Part shown: piece after piece, positions 32,155-40,477 of the stretch | How positions within the stretch are numbered: the first letter of the stretch is position 1 | Layout: every line of letters starts with the position of its first letter | DNA from: an uncultured Lachnospiraceae bacterium | GTDB taxonomy: Bacteria; Bacillota; Clostridia; Lachnospirales; Lachnospiraceae | Length of the DNA: 64,000 bases | Direction of reading: 5' to 3' | Assembly (NCBI GenBank): GCA_947589095.1 | Contig: CANQBX010000004.1 | Span: 24,575 to 88,574, forward strand | Made by a program: the position numbers and the translations under genes | The notes under the pieces: model-generated | The model's database searches: none | The model's input: the letters and a program-made list of their open reading frames with translations, nothing else | Told to the model about the DNA's origin: nothing

Positions 32155-34590
32155 ATGGTAAAGCTGATTGAGCATGGGGTGTTTTTGAACAGTAACGGGG
32201 AAGTATTGGCAGACGTTTTCGGCTCCAGCGAATGCGAGGATAAAAATAGTACTTCATGCTTCGGAGAACGTGAGGATGCAGATAATATTTTTCGTTTCAA
32301 AGAGCAGGAAAGAGTGAATGGCATTTGCCATTTCGGGAAGCAAAAAAGTGACGACAGCGATTCTCAGAATGGAGAAAAAGAAACGGCCGAAATAGTTTCA
32401 CAGTTTGATGAAGCAGCGGGCCGCACCCGTACCATGACCTACCAGATCCTCAAAGCGCACAATCAGGGCAATGATATGGAGAACCTGCGCCTGAAATTCG
32501 ACGCCCTGGTATCGCCGGACAATAACTATGTCAATATCCTGCAGACGGCGCGTGCCTGCGGAATCCGGCAGTTTCCGGTCCCCTATGTGCTTTCCAACTG
32601 CCATCATACGCTCTGTGCCGTCGGAGGTACGATCAACGAGGACGACCATGTATTTGGCCTCGGAAATGCGAAGAAATACGGAGGCATTTTCGTGCCGCCG
32701 TACCGTGCGGTGCTGCACCAGTACATGCGCGAAATGATGGCGGGCGGCGGCAGGATGATCCTCGGCTCAGACAGCCACACGCGCTACGGCGCACTCGGCA
32801 CCATGGGGATCGGCGAGGGCGGAGGAGAGGTGGCCAAACAGCTGCTTGGGCGTACCTACGATCTGAAATACCCGCCGGTCGTCGCCGTGAAGCTTACGGG
32901 CGCGCCGAGACCGGGCGTAGGTCCGCAGGATGTCGCACTGGCGCTGGTTGCGGCCACATTTAAGAATAATTTTAACAAGAATAAAGTTCTGGAGTTCATC
33001 GGAGACGGGATTGCGAACCTGTCCATGGAATACCGCATGGGAATCGACGTGATGACGACCGAGAGCGCGGCGCTCTCCAGCATATGGCGCACTGACGAAA
33101 AGACGGAGGAGTATTTGAGAGAGCACGGCCACGGCGGCGATTACCGGGAAATGCGCCCGGAAAACGGCGCGTATTATGACGCGATGATCGAGATCGACCT
33201 GTCGAAGGTGGAATGCATGATCGCGCTGCCGTTCCATCCGAGCAACGCCATGCCGATCCGGGAATTTAAGGAGAATATGGCCGACGTCATCAGAACGGTG
33301 GAGGCCGAAGGACAGAGGATCAAAGGAGATGCAGGCGAACCGTTCTCCCTTATGAGCCATATCCGGGACGGGGAGTTTTACGCAGACCAGGCGCTTGTCA
33401 GCGGATGCAGCGGAGGCATGTTTGAGAACATCGCGGCGATGGCGGATATCCTGAAGGGCTGCGCCATTCCCGGAAACGGGATCTCTCTTGGGATCAATCC
33501 GGCCAGCATGCCGGTGATGGAAGATCTGATGAACCAGGGAATCGCGGCTGAGCTTGCGGTCTGCGGTGCGACGCTACGCCCGGCGATCTGCGGCCCCTGC
33601 TTCGGCGTGACCGACGTGCCGGCCAATAACCAGATCAGTATCCGGCATGTGACGCGAAATTATCCGAACCGGGAGGGTTCGAAGCCCGGCCAAGGGCAGA
33701 TGGCGGCGGTCTGCCTGATGGACGCGCGGTCAATCGCAGCCACGGTCCGAAACGGCGGCCGGCTTACGGCGGCGACAGAGCTGGATGTTTCCTATCGGAG
33801 GGCGAAACACCGTTTTGATCCGAGAATCTATGAAAATCAAGTGTTTGATCATTACGGGAAAACGAACGAAGCGGAGCAGCCGGTCATGGGTCCGAACATC
33901 GCGGACTGGCCGGAGATGGAGGCGCTTGGAAAGCATCTGCTTCTGCGGGTGACGGGGGCCTATAACGGCTTTGTTACGACAGACGAACTGATCCCATCGG
34001 GCGAGGCGTCTTCGTTCCGCTCGAATCCGGAGAAGATATCAGGTTACATGATGGCGAGCCGTGACGCGGATTATGTTGATCGGGCGAAGAAGGTTCGTGA
34101 TTTGGAGCGGAAGAGAAATGCAGATCAGGAGGCTCTTTCCGGCGATCCGGAACTTGACGGACTGCTTCGCACCCTGGCAGACAGATGCGGCTGCGACGCG
34201 CGGGACATCACCTTCGGCGGCGTGATGGTGAGCGATTCGATCGGCGACGGTTCCTCGCGCGAGCAGGCGGCGAGTTCCCAGAAGGTTCTCGGCGGCTTTG
34301 CGAATCTGGCGGGCGAATACGCGACGAAGCGTTACCGCTCCAATCTGATCAACTGGGGGCTGCTGCCGCTTAAAGTTGAGGAGAAACCGGAGCTTCCGGT
34401 CGGGACGTATCTGTTTTTGAGAGATATCCGTGGGCAGATTGAAAATGGGGCGGAGCAGGTTGAACTGCAGGTGCTTGACGCGGATGGTTCTGTCGTGGAA
34501 GCGGTTTGCTGTACGCTTGGCACACTAACGGATGAAGAGAGACGTATTTTAACCAGCGGCTGCCTAATCAACTATTATGCAGGAAGATAA
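32155..34590 (+). CDS. Aconitase-family hydratase (YbhJ-like) with an in-frame repeat insertion
   Basis: The 811-residue enzyme has aconitase domains with LGSDSHTRYGALGTMGIGEGG, Cys ligands in VSGCSGG and CGPCFG, and the swivel motif DSIGDGSSREQAA, so it should carry a [4Fe-4S] cluster and hydrate a tricarboxylate-like substrate. It resembles E. coli YbhJ and clostridial homologues of unproven specificity. Between the N-terminal strand (GVFLNSNGEVLADV) and the conserved TMTYQILKAHN lies an unusual acidic stretch, residues 32-91, built of 12-residue repeats and AT-rich at DNA level. Typical homologues, as I remember them, have a linker about 40 residues shorter. The rest is intact. Confidence 0.85.
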   Translation: MVKLIEHGVFLNSNGEVLADVFGSSECEDKNSTSCFGEREDADNIFRFKEQERVNGICHFGKQKSDDSDSQNGEKETAEIVSQFDEAAGRTRTMTYQILKAHNQGNDMENLRLKFDALVSPDNNYVNILQTARACGIRQFPVPYVLSNCHHTLCAVGGTINEDDHVFGLGNAKKYGGIFVPPYRAVLHQYMREMMAGGGRMILGSDSHTRYGALGTMGIGEGGGEVAKQLLGRTYDLKYPPVVAVKLTGAPRPGVGPQDVALALVAATFKNNFNKNKVLEFIGDGIANLSMEYRMGIDVMTTESAALSSIWRTDEKTEEYLREHGHGGDYREMRPENGAYYDAMIEIDLSKVECMIALPFHPSNAMPIREFKENMADVIRTVEAEGQRIKGDAGEPFSLMSHIRDGEFYADQALVSGCSGGMFENIAAMADILKGCAIPGNGISLGINPASMPVMEDLMNQGIAAELAVCGATLRPAICGPCFGVTDVPANNQISIRHVTRNYPNREGSKPGQGQMAAVCLMDARSIAATVRNGGRLTAATELDVSYRRAKHRFDPRIYENQVFDHYGKTNEAEQPVMGPNIADWPEMEALGKHLLLRVTGAYNGFVTTDELIPSGEASSFRSNPEKISGYMMASRDADYVDRAKKVRDLERKRNADQEALSGDPELDGLLRTLADRCGCDARDITFGGVMVSDSIGDGSSREQAASSQKVLGGFANLAGEYATKRYRSNLINWGLLPLKVEEKPELPVGTYLFLRDIRGQIENGAEQVELQVLDADGSVVEAVCCTLGTLTDEERRILTSGCLINYYAGR
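32248..32427 (+). repeat. 36-bp degenerate tandem repeat coding in frame, five units
   Basis: Residues 32-91 divide into five 12-residue units, with Phe (or Asn in unit 4) recurring exactly at 36, 48, 60, 72 and 84, mostly followed by Gly/Lys-Glu/Lys pairs. DNA units are 36 bp and clearly diverged. Confidence 0.65.
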
Positions 34591-34609
34591 CTGCGCAGAC
34601 AAGTTTGTG

Positions 34610-34795
34610 AGCAAATAATCTTGGTGAGGTAATTGCCTGGTCAGATAATATTTGGAAATTATCTGACCAGGCAATTATGTGAGTAGGGTAATTATTCGAG
34701 CGACAGGATAATTATGTTGCTGGATATTACGCAGTTAAATAATTCCTTGATTAGGTAATTGGGGGAACAGATAATTGTCCGGACAAATAAATTGC
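34610..34795. repeat. AT-rich array of TAATT repeats with a 20-bp perfect hairpin
   Basis: TAATTG/TAATTA words recur near 34630, 34672, 34689, 34709, 34739, 34756, 34772 and 34788, mostly 16-20 bp apart and preceded by AGG or AGA. Within the array TAATTGCCTGGTCAGATAAT (34630-34649) is repeated inverted at 34658-34677 around an 8-nt loop. It fills most of the 298 bp between the hydratase and the LysR gene; no T-run follows the hairpin. Confidence 0.65.
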
Positions 34796-34888
34796 GCCGA
34801 TGAATAAAAAAATACCGCAAGACAATGAATTTCATGTATAATAAATCGTGTCAGGCGCGTATCCTGACGGAAAGCGGGGACCCTGCGT

Positions 34889-35830
34889 ATGGATTTTCGG
34901 GAAATGACCTATATCACCACGATCGCCGACTGCGGCAGTATCACCGCTGCGGCGAGGAAACTCTATATCTCTCAGCCGTCTCTGAGCGCCATCGTTTCAA
35001 AGGTGGAGAAGGAGACCGGAGCGAAACTGTTTGAACGGAAGAATTATCCGCTGACGCTCACCTACGCCGGCGAGAAATATGTCGCGACGGCGAGAAAAAT
35101 CTTAAGCCTCAACGATAATCTGCGCCACGAGCTGATGGACGTGACAAGCGGCGAAAAAGGTATGATCCGGCTTGGAATTCCCACGGAGCGGGCCGGATAC
35201 ATGCTTCCGAGAGTATTGAAAAAGTTCCGCGAACAGTACCCCGGCGTCGAAGTCCGTCTCAGTGAGGCGAAATCCGATGAACTGTTTGGCCAGCTTCAGC
35301 GGGACGAGATCCGTTTCTATATTATTCCCGGCAGCCGGGCGGAGCTTGCTGTCGGCCTTAAAGCGGAGCCGATCTACAGGGAAAAGCTGATCCTGGTCAC
35401 CGGCTCCGGCACAGTGACGGACGATATGCTAAATAGCGGTACAACGGACGAGGTCCGTCTTGAACTTCTGAAGGATGAAACATTTATTCTGTTAAAGCGC
35501 GGTCACGCGATCCGCAAAAAGACGGACGATGTGCTGAAACGGCACAAGATTGAGCCAGTACGCATTATGGAGCTGTCAAGCTGTATTTCCGCCGTCCAGC
35601 TGGCGGATGCGGGGCTTGGAGTAACGATCGTTCCGGAGCGGGCTGTCGAAGTCCTGGGCGGGGCGGAGCGGTTCTGCTGTTACCGCTGCGCGGGAGAGTC
35701 GGATCTGTGGGATGTGAACGCAGTTTATAAAGAGGACACGTATCTTGACCGTGCGGAGCGCTGTCTTATTGATCTTATGAAAGAGGAGTTTGGAGATTCC
35801 GGGCATGAACAGGACAAATTCGCAAATTAA
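34889..35830 (+). CDS. LysR-family transcriptional regulator
   Basis: The 313-residue protein has the N-terminal winged helix-turn-helix of LysR proteins (MTYITTIADCGSITAAARKLYISQPSLS is its hallmark region, residues about 5-33) and a periplasmic-binding-like effector domain from about residue 90 (GMIRLGIPTERAGYMLP). It lies downstream of the aconitase/PrpF/hydratase genes in the same orientation, so control of that cluster by an organic acid effector is plausible but unproven. A TATAAT near 34837 is a likely -10 element. Confidence 0.9.
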   Translation: MDFREMTYITTIADCGSITAAARKLYISQPSLSAIVSKVEKETGAKLFERKNYPLTLTYAGEKYVATARKILSLNDNLRHELMDVTSGEKGMIRLGIPTERAGYMLPRVLKKFREQYPGVEVRLSEAKSDELFGQLQRDEIRFYIIPGSRAELAVGLKAEPIYREKLILVTGSGTVTDDMLNSGTTDEVRLELLKDETFILLKRGHAIRKKTDDVLKRHKIEPVRIMELSSCISAVQLADAGLGVTIVPERAVEVLGGAERFCCYRCAGESDLWDVNAVYKEDTYLDRAERCLIDLMKEEFGDSGHEQDKFAN

Positions 35831-35847
35831 GAAAGGAGAACGCACAG

Positions 35848-36609
35848 ATGAGGGATTACAGCAGGCAGAACAAAGAGGCGTGGGAATTCGATGCGTATGA
35901 TTTCTGGGTAAGGACCGCCGGTAGGCCGGAGGAGCGGGCGCGCAAAGACATGGCGGACCCGATCCGGATGCTCAAATGGCATGCGTCCTATTTCGACCGG
36001 TATGAAGGGGTTCGGATCGCCAATATCTGCGGTTCCTGCGGGAAGAAAGCCATTCCGCTCGCCCTGCTCGGCGCTGAAGTGACGGTCTTCGACATCTCGG
36101 AGGACAACAAAAGATACGCCTGCGAAACGGCAGCGGCGGCTGGTGTTCCGCTCCGTTTTGAAGTTGGTGATGTCCTGGAGATCGATATGGAGAAATACGG
36201 AGGCTACTTTGACATCGTATTTATGGAAGGCGGAGTGCTGCACTATTTTCACGATATCGACGAATTCATGAAGGTCATGTACTCTCTGCTGAAGCCGGGC
36301 GGGAAAATGATATGCAGCGATTTCCATCCATTTACCAAGATTATGGACAGCCTGAAGCTGGAACAGCCTTCCATGAGCTATTTTTCCACGGAAGTGTTCG
36401 AAGGGGAGATGGCCCACGCCAGATTTTACAGCCCTGAGGAACGGGCGAAGATGCCCAAATGTAAGTATCGGAAATATACGGTCAGCGAAATTATCAATTC
36501 GATCCTGCGAAACGGTTTCTGTCTGGAGCGGTTCGACGAGCATCCGTCCTGGGAGGATGAGAAACTGCCGGGAGAATTTACGGCGGTGGCAGTAAAGAAG
36601 ACGGTATAG
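35848..36609 (+). CDS. Class I SAM-dependent methyltransferase
   Basis: A 253-residue Rossmann-fold methyltransferase. The SAM-binding motif I is IANICGSCGKKAIPLA, with the acidic ribose-binding Asp of motif II in VTVFDISEDN; motif post-II GDVLEID and the FDIVFMEGGVLHYF strand follow. The N-terminal NKEAWEFDAYDFW resembles small-molecule methyltransferases of Clostridia. Substrate unknown. AAGAAAGGAG sits about 10 nt upstream, and it follows the LysR gene by 17 bp, so the two are probably co-transcribed. Confidence 0.82.
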   Translation: MRDYSRQNKEAWEFDAYDFWVRTAGRPEERARKDMADPIRMLKWHASYFDRYEGVRIANICGSCGKKAIPLALLGAEVTVFDISEDNKRYACETAAAAGVPLRFEVGDVLEIDMEKYGGYFDIVFMEGGVLHYFHDIDEFMKVMYSLLKPGGKMICSDFHPFTKIMDSLKLEQPSMSYFSTEVFEGEMAHARFYSPEERAKMPKCKYRKYTVSEIINSILRNGFCLERFDEHPSWEDEKLPGEFTAVAVKKTV

Positions 36610-36637
36610 ATTAATTCGAGGAGAGCGCGAAAACATT

Positions 36638-37093
36638 GTGGAGAAGAAGATATTTCAGGAAGAATTCTTTTATATATCCGGAGAAATCCTGAATCTTCGC
36701 CTGATCGGCGTTTTTGAGCCTAAAAACGGCGATCTGCCTTTCTATTGGTGGGATATGATCCTAAAGTCGGAGAATGCGGCGGTCGGGAAGATCAGCCTCC
36801 GGCTGGGGGAGAATTATCATTCCTATTATAACGGCAATATCGGCTACGAGGTCGATGAGGAATATCGGGGACACCATTATGCGCTGCTGGCCTGTCGGAT
36901 GGTGTTTGACGTGGCCAGGGCGCATGGCATGAATAAACTCTATCTCACCTGCGACTATGACAATGTTCCATCTTATAAGACTATCGAGAAGCTGGGAGGC
37001 GTATTGGTGGAGGAGACCGATCCGCCGGAGGATTATTTCTATTATTTTGAGGGAATTGTAAGGCACAGGATCTATGCGTTGGAGCTTTTATGA
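36638..37093 (+). CDS. GNAT family N-acetyltransferase
   Basis: The 151-residue protein has the GNAT core: the beta4 strand NIGYEVDEEYRGHHYA, with the acetyl-CoA pyrophosphate loop, then a helix and the C-terminal KLYLTCDYDNVPSYKTIEKLGG motif V-like region. Substrate unknown. The start is the GTG at 36638, preceded by GAGGAG at a rather long spacing. It follows the methyltransferase by 28 bp. Confidence 0.8.
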   Translation: MEKKIFQEEFFYISGEILNLRLIGVFEPKNGDLPFYWWDMILKSENAAVGKISLRLGENYHSYYNGNIGYEVDEEYRGHHYALLACRMVFDVARAHGMNKLYLTCDYDNVPSYKTIEKLGGVLVEETDPPEDYFYYFEGIVRHRIYALELL

Positions 37094-37141
37094 ACACTTG
37101 AAAGTTTCGGCTATTAATGTCAAAAAAGCATAATTATATAA

Positions 37142-37167
37142 AGTTTTCGACTTGCAAGTCTGAAACT
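37142..37167. repeat. Near-perfect 26-bp palindrome
   Basis: AGTTTTCGACTTG and CAAGTCTGAAACT are complementary at all but one position, allowing one G:T. It lies 130 bp before the phosphotransferase gene and could be an operator; no T-run follows. Confidence 0.45.
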
Positions 37168-37296
37168 ATATACTGGAGTTTTCACAGATTTCTTTTTAAA
37201 ATAAAAGAGTCATAGTTGCCCTTTCATCAATGTGATATACTGAGTATGCGGCAATAAGAGAAGCTGACTATCGCACTTGTAAAGGGGAGAAGTATC

Positions 37297-38406
37297 ATGA
37301 CGGATAGCACGGAAATGTTCCATGGAGGTGAAAATTTTCCGGCAGGGACAGATATTCCTCAACGTTCGGATATTCTCACAGAGTTAAACGCATTTGATAT
37401 TCGGACCTTCGAAACCGTACAGCTTATTGATTCCACGCATGAGGCCTCAGACATCCGTCTGAACTATATCATTGACCGTAAATGGGTACTCAGATTCTGC
37501 AACGCGCCGGGAATGACAGAAAAGCGAATGAACGATCTGCACAGACTGATTGAGCGTTATCACGCTCTGGGTATCCTGTGTCCGCAGTTCCTTGCTGATT
37601 CCGAAGGCAGATTCCTTCATCCCTGGAAACAGATGATCTGTTATCTGTCCGAATATATTGACCGGCCGCTTGCGGGAGATAAAAAGCTGGCGGATGGGGA
37701 ACGGCTGGTGCATGAGGTTCAGGAAAGCGTGGCAGGATTTGCGGCAGAATACAGCGGCGTAGACTTGTCGGAAACGATGGGCATGTACAGTCTGTTTGAT
37801 CTCAGCCCGTTTGATATTCCAAACGGGATCGATGAAAAAGAAGACAACTTCAATCAGCTGATCGTTTTGCTGCGGTCAGAAAAGGAAGACTGTCTCGCTG
37901 AAAGGCTCATTGAAAGGCATGCGCAGGTTCGGAAGAATCTGAAAGCGGTATACAGAAACTTACCGCGGTGTGTATTTCAGGGAGATGAAAACTTCTCGAA
38001 TGTTCTGATTGATGAAAATGAGCGTTTTATTGGGTTTATTGATTTCAATCTGGCGGGTACGGAAGTGATCGTCAACCAGCTTGTAAATCTGGCGGGATTT
38101 GACTACGACGAAAAGCATACGGAGCCGGAAGGCGCTCAGACCCGTCTGACATTTGCGGTCAACGGTTTTAATAAGGACATGAACCGAATGCTTCGAATCT
38201 ATCATGCCACGGAGAGTGAAATGCAGGCGGCGCGCTGGTACGCCTGGATCGTCATGACGGCGAAATGGCCTGCATTGTGCTATTTCCGCAAATGCATGAA
38301 AGGTGCGCTGAGAAATGAAATCCTTGAAATGCTCTCATTGATTGCCTCAATCCCGGAAGAGCAGTTGATTGATCCGCAGTTTGACTCACTTGGCTTTTCA
38401 GCTTGA
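37297..38406 (+). CDS. APH-fold phosphotransferase family protein
   Basis: The 369-residue protein has the C-terminal half of the aminoglycoside phosphotransferase fold: FQGDENFSNVLID and GFIDFNLAG are the catalytic and metal-binding loops. The usual HGD reads QGD, so the His is replaced while the catalytic Asp and Asn remain; this variant occurs in a clostridial subgroup as I recall it. The N-terminal lobe contains the nucleotide-binding strands (YIIDRKWVLRFCN). Substrate unknown. It is monocistronic, ending 50 bp before the T-box promoter. Confidence 0.7.
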   Translation: MTDSTEMFHGGENFPAGTDIPQRSDILTELNAFDIRTFETVQLIDSTHEASDIRLNYIIDRKWVLRFCNAPGMTEKRMNDLHRLIERYHALGILCPQFLADSEGRFLHPWKQMICYLSEYIDRPLAGDKKLADGERLVHEVQESVAGFAAEYSGVDLSETMGMYSLFDLSPFDIPNGIDEKEDNFNQLIVLLRSEKEDCLAERLIERHAQVRKNLKAVYRNLPRCVFQGDENFSNVLIDENERFIGFIDFNLAGTEVIVNQLVNLAGFDYDEKHTEPEGAQTRLTFAVNGFNKDMNRMLRIYHATESEMQAARWYAWIVMTAKWPALCYFRKCMKGALRNEILEMLSLIASIPEEQLIDPQFDSLGFSA

Positions 38407-38455
38407 CTCGCTTTTCTTTTTGACTCGCAGGTTGATTTGCATTTGCGGAAACTCC

Positions 38456-38484
38456 TTGACAAACCCGCCCGCTGCGCATATAAT
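38456..38484 (+). promoter_or_regulatory. Promoter of the threonine T-box transcript
   Basis: A consensus TTGACA is followed after 17 bp by a consensus TATAAT, immediately upstream of the T-box leader. Confidence 0.8.
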
Positions 38485-38490
38485 CGTTAA

Positions 38491-38740
38491 TGATAAGAAA
38501 ATGCGCTGACGGGAACAGTAGCGGAGAGCGAACGGCCAGAGAGGGACGCATACGGTGGAAGCGTCCTGCGGGAGATTTCCGTGAAGACCATCCCCGAGCG
38601 GCCCTTAATCGGGTCCGGTGAATCCGTTATCTTCGCAAATGAAGTGGTCTGAGCGGCGCATGTCCGCTCACTCAATAAGGGTGGAACCGCGATTTGAAAA
38701 TCGTCCCTTCTTGCAGCGGTATGCAGGAAGGGATTTTTTA
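38491..38740 (+). promoter_or_regulatory. T-box riboswitch, probably threonine-specific
   Basis: The leader shows the standard T-box parts: a long stem I (with GGAACAGTAGC near its base and a GAGAGGGACG stretch), the T-box sequence AATAAGGGTGGAACCGCG (38674-38691) that forms the antiterminator, and a competing terminator TCCCTTCTTGCA/TGCAGGAAGGGA followed by TTTTTT (38704-38740). In the specifier region the sequence GAAGACCATCCCCGAGC places ACC (38587-38589), a threonine codon, at the usual position followed by A. Uncharged tRNA-Thr would bind there and prevent termination. The next gene is not thrS but an ATPase gene; thrS follows at 40478. Confidence 0.9.
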
Positions 38741-38851
38741 TATTTCCATGCATGAAGAGCGCCGTCAGTATAGCAAAAATCTGCCGGCGACAGATTTTGG
38801 ATGTTTATCTGCAGAGTTGATTGTGCTCTGATTTATCTGAAGGAGGTGTGT

Positions 38852-40426
38852 ATGGGAAATTATTTGAGTGTTGGCAATGCCGGATTTGCGGCAGCGTTAA
38901 GGGGAACCTATGTCGATAAGACGGGACTGATCTGTTTTATGAACAGCAGATTGGGAACAAAGTCGAAGCTGGTTTGTGTAAGCAGGCCGCGCCGCTTCGG
39001 AAAGTCGTTTGCCGCTCAGATGCTGTGCGCTTATTATGATAAAAGCTGTGACTCCATGAGCCTTTTCGATGGTCTTGAAATATCGAGAAATCCGAATTTT
39101 AAGGAGCATCTGAATCGATATCATGTAATATATCTGGATATTACCTTATTTTTGTCGAGGGCTCTTAATAAAAGAAGCATTGTGCGTAATATTGATCACG
39201 CTGTCATGACAGAAGTACAGGAGACTTTTGGCGGGGCTGAGGGATCCGATCTTGCGGAAACGCTGGTGCGTGCTGCCAAATCTTCCGGCGAAAAATTCAT
39301 CATGATCATTGATGAATGGGACGCGATCTTTCGTGAGGCGAAAGAGGATTCCGGACTTCAGAAGGAGTATCTTGACTGGCTGAGAGGATTATTCAAGAGC
39401 AGCTGGACAGACGACATATTTGCTGCGGTATATATGACAGGTATTCTCCCGATCAAAAAGTATGGTACGCAATCCGCTGTGTCTGATTTTCGGGAATATA
39501 CCATGACGCAGCCGGAACCATTGGAGAGGTTTGTCGGTTTTACAGAAGAGGAAGTCCGAGACTTATGCGGCAGTTCCAGTCTTGCTTTTGAAGAAATCCA
39601 AAGATGGTATGACGGGTATGTACTTGGAAATGGCACACATATTTACAGCCCTCAGTCCGTGATCGAAGCCCTGCAGCGCGGCCGGATCGGGAATTACTGG
39701 ACCCAGTCGGAGACTTACGAATCATTAAAGTTTTATATCGAAATGAATGAGGACGGACTGAAAGAAGCAATCATTCAGATGCTGGGCGGCGCGCATATTA
39801 AGATTGATGTGGCCACGTTTCAAAATGATATGAAAACGATCCGTAACCGGGATGATGTCCTTACTTTGCTGATCCATCTCGGGTATCTGGCTTATGATAT
39901 TGATCAAAAGTCCGTATATATTCCGAATGAGGAGGTACGGGAAGAATTTGTACGTGCCGTAACGACAGGCAGACACACGGAAATTGCCAGACTGATACAG
40001 AATTCCGAACGTCTGTTGGAAGCCACTTTGAATCTGGATGAAGAAACTGTGGCGGCGACCATAGAGGAAGCGCACGCAGCCGGAACTGCTCCGACTTTTT
40101 ATAATAACGAACAGGCGCTCAGGAGCGTAATAAGGATTGCTTATCTGTGCTGTATTGATGAATACTTGCGGATCGACGAGCTTCCATCTGGTCACGGGTA
40201 TGCTGATGTCGTGTTTTTGCCAAAGAAGAACTCGGTCAGACCGCTGCTTTTGATCGAATTAAAATGGAACAAGACAGATCAGGGAGCAATTTCTCAGATC
40301 AGGAATCATAATTATCCGCAGGTTCTGAAAGATTATGGAGGGAGCATCCTTCTTGTTGGTATTAATTATGATGCAAAGGACAAGAAACATACCTGTTCAA
40401 TAGAAACATATGATCTGAACGGCTGA
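38852..40426 (+). CDS. AAA-ATPase-like / PD-(D/E)XK nuclease family protein (DUF1703 type)
   Basis: The 524-residue protein has the N-terminal AAA-ATPase-like domain of a family common and often multicopy in Bacteroidetes and Lachnospiraceae: DKTGLICFM, Walker A SRPRRFGKS, Walker B FIMIIDEWD. A C-terminal PD-(D/E)XK domain has GHGYADVVFLP and LLIELKW, giving the D...ExK core. Function of the family is unknown; a mobile or defence-like role has been suspected. AGGAGG lies 5 nt before the ATG at 38852. It sits between the Thr T-box and thrS, with no terminator after it and only 51 bp to thrS. Confidence 0.87.
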   Translation: MGNYLSVGNAGFAAALRGTYVDKTGLICFMNSRLGTKSKLVCVSRPRRFGKSFAAQMLCAYYDKSCDSMSLFDGLEISRNPNFKEHLNRYHVIYLDITLFLSRALNKRSIVRNIDHAVMTEVQETFGGAEGSDLAETLVRAAKSSGEKFIMIIDEWDAIFREAKEDSGLQKEYLDWLRGLFKSSWTDDIFAAVYMTGILPIKKYGTQSAVSDFREYTMTQPEPLERFVGFTEEEVRDLCGSSSLAFEEIQRWYDGYVLGNGTHIYSPQSVIEALQRGRIGNYWTQSETYESLKFYIEMNEDGLKEAIIQMLGGAHIKIDVATFQNDMKTIRNRDDVLTLLIHLGYLAYDIDQKSVYIPNEEVREEFVRAVTTGRHTEIARLIQNSERLLEATLNLDEETVAATIEEAHAAGTAPTFYNNEQALRSVIRIAYLCCIDEYLRIDELPSGHGYADVVFLPKKNSVRPLLLIELKWNKTDQGAISQIRNHNYPQVLKDYGGSILLVGINYDAKDKKHTCSIETYDLNG

Positions 40427-40477
40427 TTTCATAAAACCGTTCCGCATACTTATATTTTATGAGAGGAGTTTACGAAC

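Noticed and set aside
34610..34795. Possible CRISPR array
   Set aside because: The repeated words are only about 6 bp, spacing is irregular, no constant 25-37-bp repeat exists, and no cas gene is present.
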